64,000 bases of DNA from Vibrio atypicus (lineage in GTDB: Bacteria > Pseudomonadota > Gammaproteobacteria > Enterobacterales > Vibrionaceae). Made by a program: the position numbers and the translations under genes. The notes beneath the pieces are model-generated. The model had not been told where the DNA came from. It saw nothing but the letters and a program-made list of their open reading frames with translations, and did not search any database. The DNA lies in contig NZ_BLID01000001.1 in the NCBI RefSeq assembly GCF_009811315.1, forward strand, positions 806,001-870,000, read 5' to 3'. This document shows positions 16,201 to 24,988 of the stretch, piece after piece. Position 1 is the stretch's first letter; each line of letters starts with the position of its first letter.

Positions 16201-17793
16201 TTAAGCGTAGCTCACTCTGTGATGCTGTAGCTCTGTACGCATCCCCATCACTAAACTGACACACATGACCAGCAGGATAACAGTGAACGGAAGCCCCGTT
16301 GAAATGGTACCGGCTTGCAGTGCTTGAATGGCTTCTGTGCCGCCTACCCAAAGTAGAACAGCAGCAATAGCGCCTTCAACCGATGCCCAGAAGATACGTT
16401 GTGGGATTGGTGCATCGACTTTACCGCCAGACGTAATGCTATCTACAACCAGTGAAGCAGAATCTGAAGAAGTAATGAAGAAGACCATAATCAATACAAT
16501 TGAGATCAAAGATAGGATTGAGCTCATTGGCATTGCTTCATAAGCGTAGAATAGAGAAAGCGTAATATCGCTTAAGCCGTTCTCGCCAAGTTCACCGACT
16601 TTGTTGATGACCTGTTCAATCGCAATACCACCAAAGGCTGACATCCATACCAGAGTAATGCTGGTTGGGATGAGGATTACCGCAGTCACAAACTCACGCA
16701 CAGTACGCCCTTTCGATACGCGGGCAATGAACATACCGACACAAGGTGACCATGAAATCCACCAAGCCCAGTAGAAGACTGTCCAGCCGTGCATCCAAGC
16801 TTCATCTTCACGACCGTGTGGGTTACTTAGAGCAATGATGTTTTCAGCGTAGCCGATCAATGTATCTGGAATAGAGCCCAAAGCAGCAGCTAAACCAGCC
16901 AAGATCACGAATATTAGTAGAGCGAAAGCAACAATAAGGTTTGTGTTACTCAGAACTTTGACGCCACCATCAATGCCACGCACAACAGATACGACCGCCA
17001 GTGATGTTACAAAAGCAATCACGCTAAGTTGTAAGCCAAGGCCTGTCTCAATATCAAAAACATGGCCGATACCACTTGCTGCTTGTTGAGCTCCAAGACC
17101 CAATGATGTTGCTAAGCCAAACAGTGTCGCTAGTACCGCAAGAATATCAATGATATGGCCAAACCAACCCCAAGTGCGGTCACCTAGTAATGGGTAAAAG
17201 ACAGAACGGATGGAGAGAGGTAAGCCTTTGTTGAATGCGAAAAAGGCCATTGCTAATGCCACAACCGCATAGATTGCCCATGGATGCAGGCCCCAGTGGA
17301 ACATAGTCGCGCCAAGAGCAACGCGAACAGCTTCTTCAGAGTATGGTTCTACGCCAAGTGGTGTTTCATACCAGCCTGTAAAGTATGCAACAGGCTCGGC
17401 TACGCCCCAAAACATAAGGCCAATACCCATACCTGCCGCGAACAACATTGCGATCCAAGAAAGGTTGGAGTGATCTGGTTTTGCGTCGACGCCGCCGATA
17501 CGGATTTTACCAAAAGGAGAAAGAACCAAACCAATACAGAAAATTAGAAATAGGTTGCCAGACCACATGAAAAGGTTGTCAAAGCTACCGATGATTTGCC
17601 ACTTGATACCGTCAAGTGACGCTTTTGCTGTCGCAGGATCGACGACAAGAAGGGCGACCAAGAACAAGATAATCAGTCCGGCGCTCGCGCCAAAAACTGG
17701 GTTGTGGACATCGAATCCCCACTTCTGAACATTATCTTGACCGACTGTGTAATCGGTATTCTCGATACTATACCTATCCTTAGTACTACTCAT
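16201..17793 (-). CDS. BCCT-family betaine/carnitine/choline transporter
   Basis: 530 residues with about 12 membrane segments. It carries the family marks: GMGIGLMFWGVAEPV (about 120-134) and the tryptophan-rich WTVFYWAWWISWSPCVGMF segment (about 340-358), followed by IARVSKGRTVREF. These carriers import glycine betaine, proline or related osmolytes with sodium or protons. ATG 17793 follows GAGGATAA. It has its own promoter region of about 200 bp with an inverted repeat, and its own terminator, but sits directly downstream of proXWV in the same direction, making an osmoprotectant cluster. The glycine motif GMGIGLM points to a sodium-coupled betaine-type carrier rather than a proton-coupled choline carrier, but substrate choice is uncertain. 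A long C-terminal regulatory tail is absent. Confidence 0.93.
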   Translation of the reverse strand: MSSTKDRYSIENTDYTVGQDNVQKWGFDVHNPVFGASAGLIILFLVALLVVDPATAKASLDGIKWQIIGSFDNLFMWSGNLFLIFCIGLVLSPFGKIRIGGVDAKPDHSNLSWIAMLFAAGMGIGLMFWGVAEPVAYFTGWYETPLGVEPYSEEAVRVALGATMFHWGLHPWAIYAVVALAMAFFAFNKGLPLSIRSVFYPLLGDRTWGWFGHIIDILAVLATLFGLATSLGLGAQQAASGIGHVFDIETGLGLQLSVIAFVTSLAVVSVVRGIDGGVKVLSNTNLIVAFALLIFVILAGLAAALGSIPDTLIGYAENIIALSNPHGREDEAWMHGWTVFYWAWWISWSPCVGMFIARVSKGRTVREFVTAVILIPTSITLVWMSAFGGIAIEQVINKVGELGENGLSDITLSLFYAYEAMPMSSILSLISIVLIMVFFITSSDSASLVVDSITSGGKVDAPIPQRIFWASVEGAIAAVLLWVGGTEAIQALQAGTISTGLPFTVILLVMCVSLVMGMRTELQHHRVSYA

Positions 17794-17900
17794 TTATCCT
17801 CGCAAATATTTAGAGTTCGAAACAAAATTTCGCGGCAAGGTTATCAGAAAAGAGTAATAAACTAAAGTTTGATCACAAATAAGACCGAAATGGTTTGAAA

Positions 17901-17920
17901 ATCACACGATTAATTGTGAT
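17901..17920. promoter_or_regulatory. Imperfect inverted repeat in the BCCT promoter region
   Basis: ATCACA, 8 nt, TGTGAT, about 110 bp before the BCCT start. The half-sites are in the opposite order to a CRP box. A salt-responsive repressor of the CosR type is known to control such genes in Vibrio; linking it to this repeat is a guess. Confidence 0.35.
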
Positions 17921-17931
17921 GTGTACTAATG

Positions 17932-17961
17932 AAAAAACGCTGGTGCAAACCAGCGTTTTTA
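17932..17961. terminator. Terminator after proXWV
   Basis: AAAAACGCTGGT, GCAA loop, ACCAGCGTTTTT: perfect 12-bp arms with A and T runs on either side. It separates proV from the downstream BCCT gene. Confidence 0.88.
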
Positions 17962-18001
17962 GGGAGGGTCATTCTCTATAGAATGGCTTATGAAGCCTTA
18001 T

Positions 18002-19213
18002 TCAGCTTTGGGTCAGCGATATTTCTCCTTCGCTATTATCAGCAAATATTTCAGCGACGGCGCTGCGTTCTAACGCACCTTGAAGATTTCCTTCCTCATC
18101 AACAACTGGAAGAGAGAATTCACTCGAAATACTCTCCATTAGAACCTCTTCAATGGCGGAGTCTGGAGAAATTGCAGGAACTTCTTCATAGATTTCCTCA
18201 TGAATTTCCTCTTGCGAATCTTGCTTCGCTGCATCGAGTAGGCCTTCTTTCGTCAACACGCCCTGATAGCCTTCTTCTGTGACGTGGTAAGCGTAATCCT
18301 GCTTTATCCCCTTCATCTGAGCGATCGCTTCTTGAATCGTGTTTGCGGTGATGCGAGAAGCTGGTGGATTCATGACGGTTTCTACTGTTAGCGCACGCGC
18401 TCGGTTAACGTCTTTAACAAAGGCTTCGACATAATCATCGGCTGGATGGAGCAAGATTTCATCTGGTGTGCCTTGTTGAACCAATTCGCCATCTTTCAAA
18501 ATAGCGATTCGGTCACCAAGACGTAGTGCTTCATCAAGGTCGTGTGTGATAAAGATGATGGTCTTGTGCAGTTTCTCTTGGAGTTCTATCAACTGATCTT
18601 GCATTTCGCTACGGATCAAGGGGTCAAGTGCGGAGAAGGCCTCATCCATAAGTAGGATCTCTGCGTCGGTACACAGTGCTCGCGCTAAACCAACACGTTG
18701 CTGTTGACCACCGGATAATTGAGATGGATATTGGTTTTCGTACCCTTTCAACCCTACTGTTTCGAGCCACTGGTTAGCGGTCTCTAGGCGTTTGCTTTTC
18801 TCAATCCCTTGAATTTCAAGGCCATAAGCGACGTTATCTACAACGGTTCGGTGTGGCAATAAACCAAAACGCTGGAAAACCATCGACATTTTATGGCGGC
18901 GGAATTCTTCAAGATCAGATTGGCTCAGCTGCATTACGTCAGTACCTTCAACCAAGATTTGCCCTTCGGTTGGGTCAATCAAGCGGTTAAAGTGACGGAT
19001 CAGTGTAGACTTACCTGAACCAGATAGGCCCATGATGACGAAAATCTCACCTTTGTTGATTTTAAGGTTGATCTCTTTAAGCCCGACGGTATGGCCGGTG
19101 TCTGCAAGAATTTGGTCTTTGCTTTCACCTTGTTTGACTCGCTCCATCACTGATTTAGGTTTGCGGCCAAAGACTTTATACAAGCCACTGATTTCAATAA
19201 GAGGTTTAGTCAT
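18002..19213 (-). CDS. proV: Glycine betaine/proline ABC transporter ATP-binding protein ProV
   Basis: 403 residues. The N-terminal ATPase has Walker A GLSGSGKST (about 61-69), signature LSGGQQQRVGLARAL and Walker B ILLMDEAFSALDP. The unusually long lead-in (FGRKPKSVMERVKQGESKDQ) is typical of ProV. The C-terminal 120 residues are a tandem CBS-domain region (ARALTVETVMNPPASRITAN onward), which in this family senses ionic strength or nucleotide. It overlaps proW by 8 bp and is the last gene of proXWV. The complex drives import of betaine-type osmoprotectants under salt stress. The C-terminus ends in an acidic stretch (DNSEGEISLTQS). Confidence 0.95.
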   Translation of the reverse strand: MTKPLIEISGLYKVFGRKPKSVMERVKQGESKDQILADTGHTVGLKEINLKINKGEIFVIMGLSGSGKSTLIRHFNRLIDPTEGQILVEGTDVMQLSQSDLEEFRRHKMSMVFQRFGLLPHRTVVDNVAYGLEIQGIEKSKRLETANQWLETVGLKGYENQYPSQLSGGQQQRVGLARALCTDAEILLMDEAFSALDPLIRSEMQDQLIELQEKLHKTIIFITHDLDEALRLGDRIAILKDGELVQQGTPDEILLHPADDYVEAFVKDVNRARALTVETVMNPPASRITANTIQEAIAQMKGIKQDYAYHVTEEGYQGVLTKEGLLDAAKQDSQEEIHEEIYEEVPAISPDSAIEEVLMESISSEFSLPVVDEEGNLQGALERSAVAEIFADNSEGEISLTQS

Positions 19214-20105
19214 GCTTTAGATCTCCTAAGTGGGCTTGAGTACGTTTCGCATAGGCTTGTGACGCGCGGTCAAACAAGATTGCTAAAGCGACAATCGCGA
19301 AGCCGTTAAGTAGACCTAAAGTAAAGTATTGGTTGGTGATTGATTTGAGTACTGGCTGACCTAAGCCTTTAACGCCAATCATGGAAGCAATAACAACCAT
19401 TGAAAGTGCCATCATGATGGTTTGGTTGATCCCGGCCATAATAGTTGGCATCGCCAGGGGTAGCTGAACACCCCATAGGCGTTGTTTCGCACTGGCACCG
19501 AATGCAGTAGCAGCCTCGAGCACTTCTTTGTCGACTAATCGAATACCAAGGTTAGTTAATCGAATTACCGGTGGGATGGCGTAAATAACCACCGCAATTA
19601 GCCCGGGGATTTTACCGATGCCGAGTAGCATTACGACGGGAATCAGATAGACAAACGCAGGCATGGTCTGCATGACATCCAGCATAGGAGTTACGATAGA
19701 TTGCACTCGATTTGAGCGCGCCATTGCGATGCCTATTGGTATACCGAGAATGATGGAAAGCATGGTACAGACGGTGATAATACTGAGTGTCCGCATGGTG
19801 TTTTCCCACATACCGAAATAACCAATCAGTATTAAAGAAACAAAGCAGCCGAGAGAAAGTTTCCATGAGCGGCTGGCAAGGTAAACGAGGGCGGTACAGA
19901 CTGCGAGAATAATGACCCAAGGTGTCGAAATTAGCAGTTTTTCGAACCAGACAAGAAACGAAAGAAGTGGGTCAAAGAAAGATTCGATCATGTCGCCATA
20001 TTCACGAGAGAAATCTCGGTAAGCGCCATCAAGTGTTTTGCGGATAGCTCTTAGGTCAGAGCGATCCATTTCAGGAAAGCTGCTGAACCAGTTTTCGATA
20101 GACAT
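19206..20105 (-). CDS. proW: Glycine betaine/proline ABC transporter permease ProW
   Basis: 299 residues. A 50-residue cytoplasmic/N-terminal part precedes six or so membrane helices; the region ALVYLASRSWKLSLG to the end shows the permease fold with the EAA-like loop EAATAFGASAKQRLWGVQLP (about 197-216), which contacts ProV. ATG 20105 follows AAGGAAT. It lies between proX (88 bp upstream, with a strong stem-loop in the gap) and proV (8-bp overlap). It forms the homodimeric membrane channel of the ProU-type importer. The long periplasmic N-terminus of E. coli ProW is shortened here, as is common in Vibrio. Confidence 0.95.
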   Translation of the reverse strand: MSIENWFSSFPEMDRSDLRAIRKTLDGAYRDFSREYGDMIESFFDPLLSFLVWFEKLLISTPWVIILAVCTALVYLASRSWKLSLGCFVSLILIGYFGMWENTMRTLSIITVCTMLSIILGIPIGIAMARSNRVQSIVTPMLDVMQTMPAFVYLIPVVMLLGIGKIPGLIAVVIYAIPPVIRLTNLGIRLVDKEVLEAATAFGASAKQRLWGVQLPLAMPTIMAGINQTIMMALSMVVIASMIGVKGLGQPVLKSITNQYFTLGLLNGFAIVALAILFDRASQAYAKRTQAHLGDLKHD

Positions 20106-20123
20106 CTATAAATTCCTTTTATT

Positions 20124-20156
20124 CTCCTTCGTCAGAATAGACAGCTGACGAAGGAG
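20124..20156 (-). other. Perfect 12-bp stem-loop between proX and proW
   Basis: CTCCTTCGTCAG and CTGACGAAGGAG, perfect arms around a 9-nt loop. The coding-strand continuation is AATAAAAGGAATT, the proW ribosome site, with no T-run. It is likely to protect proX mRNA or limit read-through so that binding protein outnumbers permease (inference). Confidence 0.6.
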
Positions 20157-20193
20157 TACATCTTTAGAATAGTGCGTCGTGCGCTATTGAGGA

Positions 20194-21186
20194 TTAAAGA
20201 GCTTGTTTTATTTTACTTGCCACTTCAGGAGAAACCCAAGCTTGCCAAACACGCTGATAATCTTCTAGGAAGTGGAACATTGCTTCTTCACCATCGGCTT
20301 GATTGTCTTCCATCCAGGCGAGAAGTTGGTTCATATCTGCGTTGGTAAAGCCACGTTTTGTGAAGTAGTCATACGCTGCCGGAGCACGAGTCGCGAACTC
20401 TTCTGTTGTGATGGTATGAACTGGTGAAGGTGGGTACATGGTTGGTTTAGGGTCGGCACACTCTGCTTGAGTGGTACAGTTTACGAACTCGGCTTCATCG
20501 ACACCGCTACCGAAGTCGACCTTAACCATTTCGTATTTGCCAAGTACGGCTGTTGGTGCCCAGTAGTATCCAAGCCAAGCTTCACCACGCTCGTTGGCTT
20601 TAGCGATGGCACCAGAAAGACCTGCACTTGACCCAGGATCAACAATGGAAAAGCCAGATTTATCTAACTCAAGAGCATTAAACAAGTTACCTGCACTGAT
20701 TTGACAGTTCCAACCTGCTGGACATGTGTAGAATCCTGATTTATCAGGGTCTTCTGGGTGTTCAAATAGCTTAGCGTGTTTCTTAACACCTTCGATAGTC
20801 GCGATTTCAGGGTACTCTTTGACTAAAGAAGCTGGAACCCAGAAGCCTTCCTCACCACCATCTACCAGTGATTTTCCGGCAAAACGAAGGCGTTTGTCAG
20901 CGACACCTTTGTCTAGCGCGTCTTTAAGACTATTACTCCAAAACTCTGGAGCAACGTCCGGCTGGCCTTTTTCGATCATGGATGTGCCCGTTGGCATTGT
21001 ATCACCAGGGATCAATTCAGCGTCACAACCGTATCCGTGTTCAAGAATAAATCGGTCTATGTTGGCGATGACTGTTGCGGAGTTCCAGTTCATATCTGCG
21101 ATAGTGACTTTGCCGCACTCGCCAGCTTGTGCATTTAGAGCTGTAGCGCTCATCACTAGCAATGCTGCCGTTTTTACTCTCATCAT
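20194..21186 (-). CDS. proX: Glycine betaine/proline-binding periplasmic protein ProX
   Basis: 330 residues with a signal peptide ending ALNAQA-GE (about residue 21). The mature protein is an OpuAC-type binding protein: VTIADMNWNSATVIANIDRF near the start, MIEKGQPDVAPEFW and GEAWLGYYWAPTA with the aromatic residues that cage quaternary ammonium groups, and a late DMNQLLAWMEDNQADGEEA helix. It has a Cys pair (YTCPAGWNCQ) likely forming a disulfide. First gene of proXWV; ATG ATG start after AAGGGAAATT. It captures betaine-type osmoprotectants in the periplasm. The upstream gap (21187-21395) has no gene; it should hold the promoter. Confidence 0.94.
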   Translation of the reverse strand: MMRVKTAALLVMSATALNAQAGECGKVTIADMNWNSATVIANIDRFILEHGYGCDAELIPGDTMPTGTSMIEKGQPDVAPEFWSNSLKDALDKGVADKRLRFAGKSLVDGGEEGFWVPASLVKEYPEIATIEGVKKHAKLFEHPEDPDKSGFYTCPAGWNCQISAGNLFNALELDKSGFSIVDPGSSAGLSGAIAKANERGEAWLGYYWAPTAVLGKYEMVKVDFGSGVDEAEFVNCTTQAECADPKPTMYPPSPVHTITTEEFATRAPAAYDYFTKRGFTNADMNQLLAWMEDNQADGEEAMFHFLEDYQRVWQAWVSPEVASKIKQAL

Positions 21187-21395
21187 AATTTCCCTTTTTA
21201 ATGAATGCTCTTTAAAAATAGAGATTTAATGGTTAGAGTTCAAATTAAATTTTTAGAGGTGTGACACTGTTAAAATGCAAACTTTGTAAGAAATTGCGTT
21301 ATTTTGACGAGATTATGCTGTCTTAATCACCATTTTTTATGTGGCTTATACAGATTAGTTGGCAGGATGGTTTGAGTTCGAAGTATTGGTGTGGT

Positions 21396-23144
21396 CTAGT
21401 CGGCAGACCAAACATTGCGTATTTCTGGCCATCCCCAGTTGGTAAGTTCAACATCTTTCAAGACACCGTGAAATCGAAGTGTTTGTCTGTGGTGAAAGAG
21501 TGGTGTTAACCAGTATTGATTAATGAGTGCGGAGGCAATGGGTTCTAAGGCATGTAAGTAGTTTGAAAGAGAAGTTTCAGAGCGTAGAGTGTCTAAAGAC
21601 TGAGTGAGCCAAAGTTTCGCTTCGTCACCAATACAGCTTTGTAATACGGGGTTATGGTAGAGGCTATTGAACGCAGAAGCGTGACGATTGTCATCAAGGT
21701 TAATGTTGGTAATGATCAGGGATTCTCTGAGTTCACCATCCATTGATAACTGGTTGAGTTCTCTAAAAGAGTAGCTGTTAATTGTGACTTGTGTCCCTTG
21801 ATGTTCAAGGATGTTTTTCACAGCTTCGGCGCAGCTTTTAAGAGCCGTATAGTTGTATACCGCAATAGATATTTGTTCCGGTAATGGCGTTTCTGGGGCT
21901 TGTGGGCGAACGATGTTATGCCACATTGGTAGCAAGTTATTTGCGGTCTCACAGCCAAACAAAGATTGATTTTCTTTAAGGCAATTGAGCACTTTTTCAG
22001 CGGTGATGAAACTGGAAAGGTAGCGGCGCTGTGCATCATTTAGAGCGTGATTGGGTTTTTGATTGAATAAAATGAATAGACAGCCATCTTCTGTTCGTGA
22101 TTGTTGGGTGTCTTTGCGAGTGTGCGCATCTACGGCGTGAGAAAGATAATAGTTGCAGTTGCTATCGTGTGCTTCAGGCTGATTGGTTTCTATCTGTTTT
22201 TCGATGAGCTCCTTCTCATCTAATTGCCAAATGGTGACCTGATCGGTCAGTGCTCTACAAGCATAATAGTGTTCAAACGCTTCTAGACAGAGCCTGTTTT
22301 TCGCATGCTCAGTGACTAAAAATGGGCCACTTCCGATCACCAATGGAGTGCCTTGTGTTGCAAGTTGGCTTGCTGGCTGAATACCATACTTGACGCCGGA
22401 GATAAGTCCACCAAAGCCTTGATCAGGAATAGAGAGCGTGAAAACAACCTTGTTGTTGAGTGGGGCTTTCACATCATCTAAATGGGCTAACTCACTTCGA
22501 TAATGAGATAGGTTTTTGAGTTTGTTGAATAGCTCGGCCACACCCCTTGCATTGATTTCCTCACCATTGTGAAAACGCAGTCCTGGCCTTAAATAAAAGG
22601 TCCACTCTTGATAATGATTGTCATGTTGCCAGTGATGAGCTAGTTGCGGTTCGAGCTGGCCTTCATTGTTACTTCCAACGAGGCAGCAGTATATTTGGCG
22701 TAAAAGATATCGTTCACTCGAACGTTGTAAGTGATGTGGCACTAAATACTCAAATGGCCGTTTGTAGGTGAGCTGAATGTGTAATCGACCTTCTCTGAGT
22801 GATGCTCCTGAAGTCTTCTGTAGCAGTTGCCCGAAAGTACGCTCGTCATCATCTAGAATCGATAGGGCTTTCTCATATTTCCCTTCTCTGATCCTAATAG
22901 CGGCAAGCTGCTTTTTTAACTCCAATAGAGTTGTATTGAGGTAAAGAGTCGAACGTTGATTTCGCCCGACTTTCGGCTTCCACTGCAACCAATCTAGCTT
23001 TTGCATGTCGTTTAATAGATTGCGAGCATGGCGTGGGCTGGTAAATAGTACTTCTGCAATCATGGGCAAAGCTGTTTTGATTTCTTTGCCAACGCCAAGT
23101 GGCTCAAGGCGAGTGTAGTAGCGTAGAAGCGTCAAATCAGACAT
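21396..23144 (-). CDS. SgrR-family transcriptional regulator
   Basis: 582 residues without signal peptide. The first 110 residues are the SgrR winged helix-turn-helix (LPMIAEVLFTSPRHARNLLNDMQKLDWLQW). The rest is a cytoplasmic solute-binding-protein-5-like domain (LVPHHLQRSSERYLLRQIY, WTFYLRPGLRFHNGEEINARGVAELF, PLVIGSGPFLVTEH), presumably the ligand sensor. In enteric bacteria SgrR senses sugar-phosphate stress and turns on the sRNA SgrS, encoded divergently from it. Here the divergent neighbour is an aldehyde dehydrogenase gene, separated by 358 bp that hold a structured element. I cannot show that this protein controls glucose-phosphate stress in this organism. ATG follows GGAGAAAAG. Confidence 0.88.
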   Translation of the reverse strand: MSDLTLLRYYTRLEPLGVGKEIKTALPMIAEVLFTSPRHARNLLNDMQKLDWLQWKPKVGRNQRSTLYLNTTLLELKKQLAAIRIREGKYEKALSILDDDERTFGQLLQKTSGASLREGRLHIQLTYKRPFEYLVPHHLQRSSERYLLRQIYCCLVGSNNEGQLEPQLAHHWQHDNHYQEWTFYLRPGLRFHNGEEINARGVAELFNKLKNLSHYRSELAHLDDVKAPLNNKVVFTLSIPDQGFGGLISGVKYGIQPASQLATQGTPLVIGSGPFLVTEHAKNRLCLEAFEHYYACRALTDQVTIWQLDEKELIEKQIETNQPEAHDSNCNYYLSHAVDAHTRKDTQQSRTEDGCLFILFNQKPNHALNDAQRRYLSSFITAEKVLNCLKENQSLFGCETANNLLPMWHNIVRPQAPETPLPEQISIAVYNYTALKSCAEAVKNILEHQGTQVTINSYSFRELNQLSMDGELRESLIITNINLDDNRHASAFNSLYHNPVLQSCIGDEAKLWLTQSLDTLRSETSLSNYLHALEPIASALINQYWLTPLFHHRQTLRFHGVLKDVELTNWGWPEIRNVWSAD

Positions 23145-23302
23145 CTTTTCTCCAAAATTGTGATGATTTAAGTTCTTAATTGTTCCTTATTTTATCCTTT
23201 TTGAGTATAGAAAAGCTAAATTTCCAGCAAATAACTTTAAAACAGGAATAAGGAAAATTTAATCTGACTGTATTTGTTGTTCCTATTAAATGGCATTCTA
23301 AC

Positions 23303-23385
23303 TTCGTGGTTCAAGCCATATTCAGCGCTGATTGGGCTCATGCTCCTGACACCCCCACGAACTGACCAATCAGTGCTGTCTTGAA
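23303..23385 (+). repeat. Structured inverted-repeat element between the SgrR-type and aldehyde dehydrogenase genes
   Basis: Three pairings are visible: CAGCGCTGATTGG (23323-23335) with CCAATCAGTGCTG (23366-23378), 12 of 13 bases; TTCAAG (23310-23315) with CTTGAA (23380-23385), which extends that stem; and TTCGTGG (23303-23309) with CCACGAA (23355-23361), which crosses the first and so could be a pseudoknot or an alternative fold. No T-run follows. It lies 118-200 bp before the aldehyde dehydrogenase start in the 23145-23502 gap. I match it to no known riboswitch. Confidence 0.5.
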
Positions 23386-23502
23386 GCCTTTATTTGCGGG
23401 GAATGAGTAACAAACTGCTTCGATGATGAGTAAAGTTAGAAGACTTTGCGGTTATTTGAGACTAATATTATCCGTGAATTGAATCATTATGCTGGCTAGA
23501 GT

Positions 23503-24939
23503 ATGGAAAGAGTCGTAGACCTCAATCGATGGCAAAAGGAACACATCAAGTCAGAGCAAGAGCTCAAACAGTTGTTCACCGAAGTTAGTGCATGCTATAA
23601 ATCGCAACCTTTTCCTGATTATGATGTTCGTATAGAACGCCTTCAGATATTGAAGGAATCGTTATTGGAAAGGCAAGAAGAGTTAGTTTCGGCGCTAAAT
23701 CAGGATTATGGCTTTCGGAGCCGCTTTGATAGCCTGATTTGCGATATATTGCCTGCGGTTTCACACATTAACTACACTATTAAGCATCTTAAAAAATGGA
23801 TGAAACCGAGCCGACGTTCGTCTGGTTTGTTGTTAGCCCCTTCTCGTATCAAAGTTGAATATCAACCCCTTGGCGTTGTTGGTGTAATTGTACCTTGGAA
23901 CTTTCCAATAGTACTCAGTATCGCGCCTATCGTAACTGCGATTGCAGCCGGAAACCGGGTAATGGTCAAGCTCAGCGAACACACCCCAAAGACCAACCAA
24001 GTATTGAGTCAAGTCTTTGAACAAATCGATCAGAATATATACCCAGTAGAAGGTGGATCAGACATTGCGAGCTACTTTTCGCAGCTCCCATTTGATCACT
24101 TAATTTTTACGGGCTCGACAGCCGTTGGACGACTTGTGGCACAGGCGGCAGCAAAGAATCTTACACCGGTTACGTTGGAGCTTGGTGGTAAGTCACCGAC
24201 GCTCGTTGATGATGAAATCGATTTAAAACGCGCAGTCGATGCGATCATGCTGGGTAAGTCAGTGAACTCTGGCCAGATCTGTGTTGCACCTGATTACGTA
24301 TTGGTACCAAAAGGCAAAGAGCTTGCTTTCATCCGCCTTTACTTGGAGCGGTTCCAATCTCTGTATGTTGAAAAAGGACAAGCGGACTCGGTAAGCCAAA
24401 TTATTAATGATGGCCAATTCGCTCGATTAAATGAGTTATTAGAGGATGCAAAAGCTCACGGAGCTGGAATTCATACCATTGAAGGTGTTGAAGTCTCTGG
24501 TCGTCGAATGCTGCCTCATCTAATTACCGGCGTCACAGAAGATATGCTCGTGATGAAGCAGGAGATCTTCGGCCCAATTCTACCTGTAATTGGCTATCGA
24601 CACATCAATGAGGTTTACGCCTATATCAATAGCAAGCCAAGGCCGTTAGCACTTTATTTGATGTCTGATGATAAGAATTTGCAGAGACAGGTGATTGAGC
24701 AGACACATAGTGGTGGGGTAGCCATTAACGATACATTACTTCATGTGGCTGCAGAAGATGCCCCATTTGGCGGAATTGGCGAATCGGGTTTAGGCCACTA
24801 CCACGGTAAAGAAGGTTTCCTGACGTTTTCTAAGGCCAAAACCGTGCTGCACACCAGTAGCTGGTTACCTCGAAGCCGGCTATTGCTTAAATTTCGTAAA
24901 CTGGCCGAGAGTGCATTGGGGAAATTGTTTATACGTTGA
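23503..24939 (+). CDS. Coniferyl-aldehyde-dehydrogenase-type aldehyde dehydrogenase
   Basis: 478 residues of the ALDH superfamily, closest in style to coniferyl aldehyde dehydrogenases and fatty-aldehyde-type ALDHs. Visible marks: GVIVPWNFPIVLSIAPIVTAIAAGN (about 127-151), the coenzyme loop FTGSTAVG, ELGGKSP with the general base Glu226, and GQICVAPDYVL with catalytic Cys260, then EIFGPILPV and FGGIGESGLGHYHG. It oxidises an aldehyde to the acid with NAD(P). The C-terminus has a basic, hydrophobic tail (RSRLLLKFRKLAESALGKLF) as in membrane-associated fatty aldehyde dehydrogenases. It is single, divergent from the SgrR-type regulator, with an unusual structured leader. No promoter-proximal operator was recognised; physiological substrate unknown. 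Confidence 0.9.
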   Translation: MERVVDLNRWQKEHIKSEQELKQLFTEVSACYKSQPFPDYDVRIERLQILKESLLERQEELVSALNQDYGFRSRFDSLICDILPAVSHINYTIKHLKKWMKPSRRSSGLLLAPSRIKVEYQPLGVVGVIVPWNFPIVLSIAPIVTAIAAGNRVMVKLSEHTPKTNQVLSQVFEQIDQNIYPVEGGSDIASYFSQLPFDHLIFTGSTAVGRLVAQAAAKNLTPVTLELGGKSPTLVDDEIDLKRAVDAIMLGKSVNSGQICVAPDYVLVPKGKELAFIRLYLERFQSLYVEKGQADSVSQIINDGQFARLNELLEDAKAHGAGIHTIEGVEVSGRRMLPHLITGVTEDMLVMKQEIFGPILPVIGYRHINEVYAYINSKPRPLALYLMSDDKNLQRQVIEQTHSGGVAINDTLLHVAAEDAPFGGIGESGLGHYHGKEGFLTFSKAKTVLHTSSWLPRSRLLLKFRKLAESALGKLFIR

Positions 24940-24988
24940 GAACGAAATGAGCTGATACGCTTAGTTTGCGTATCAGCGACTGTTTTCG

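Noticed and set aside
23145..23502. An SgrS-type sRNA gene next to the SgrR-type regulator
   Set aside because: The inverted repeat is not followed by a T-run and I see no Hfq-type terminator or ptsG-like pairing; only the structural oddity is reported.
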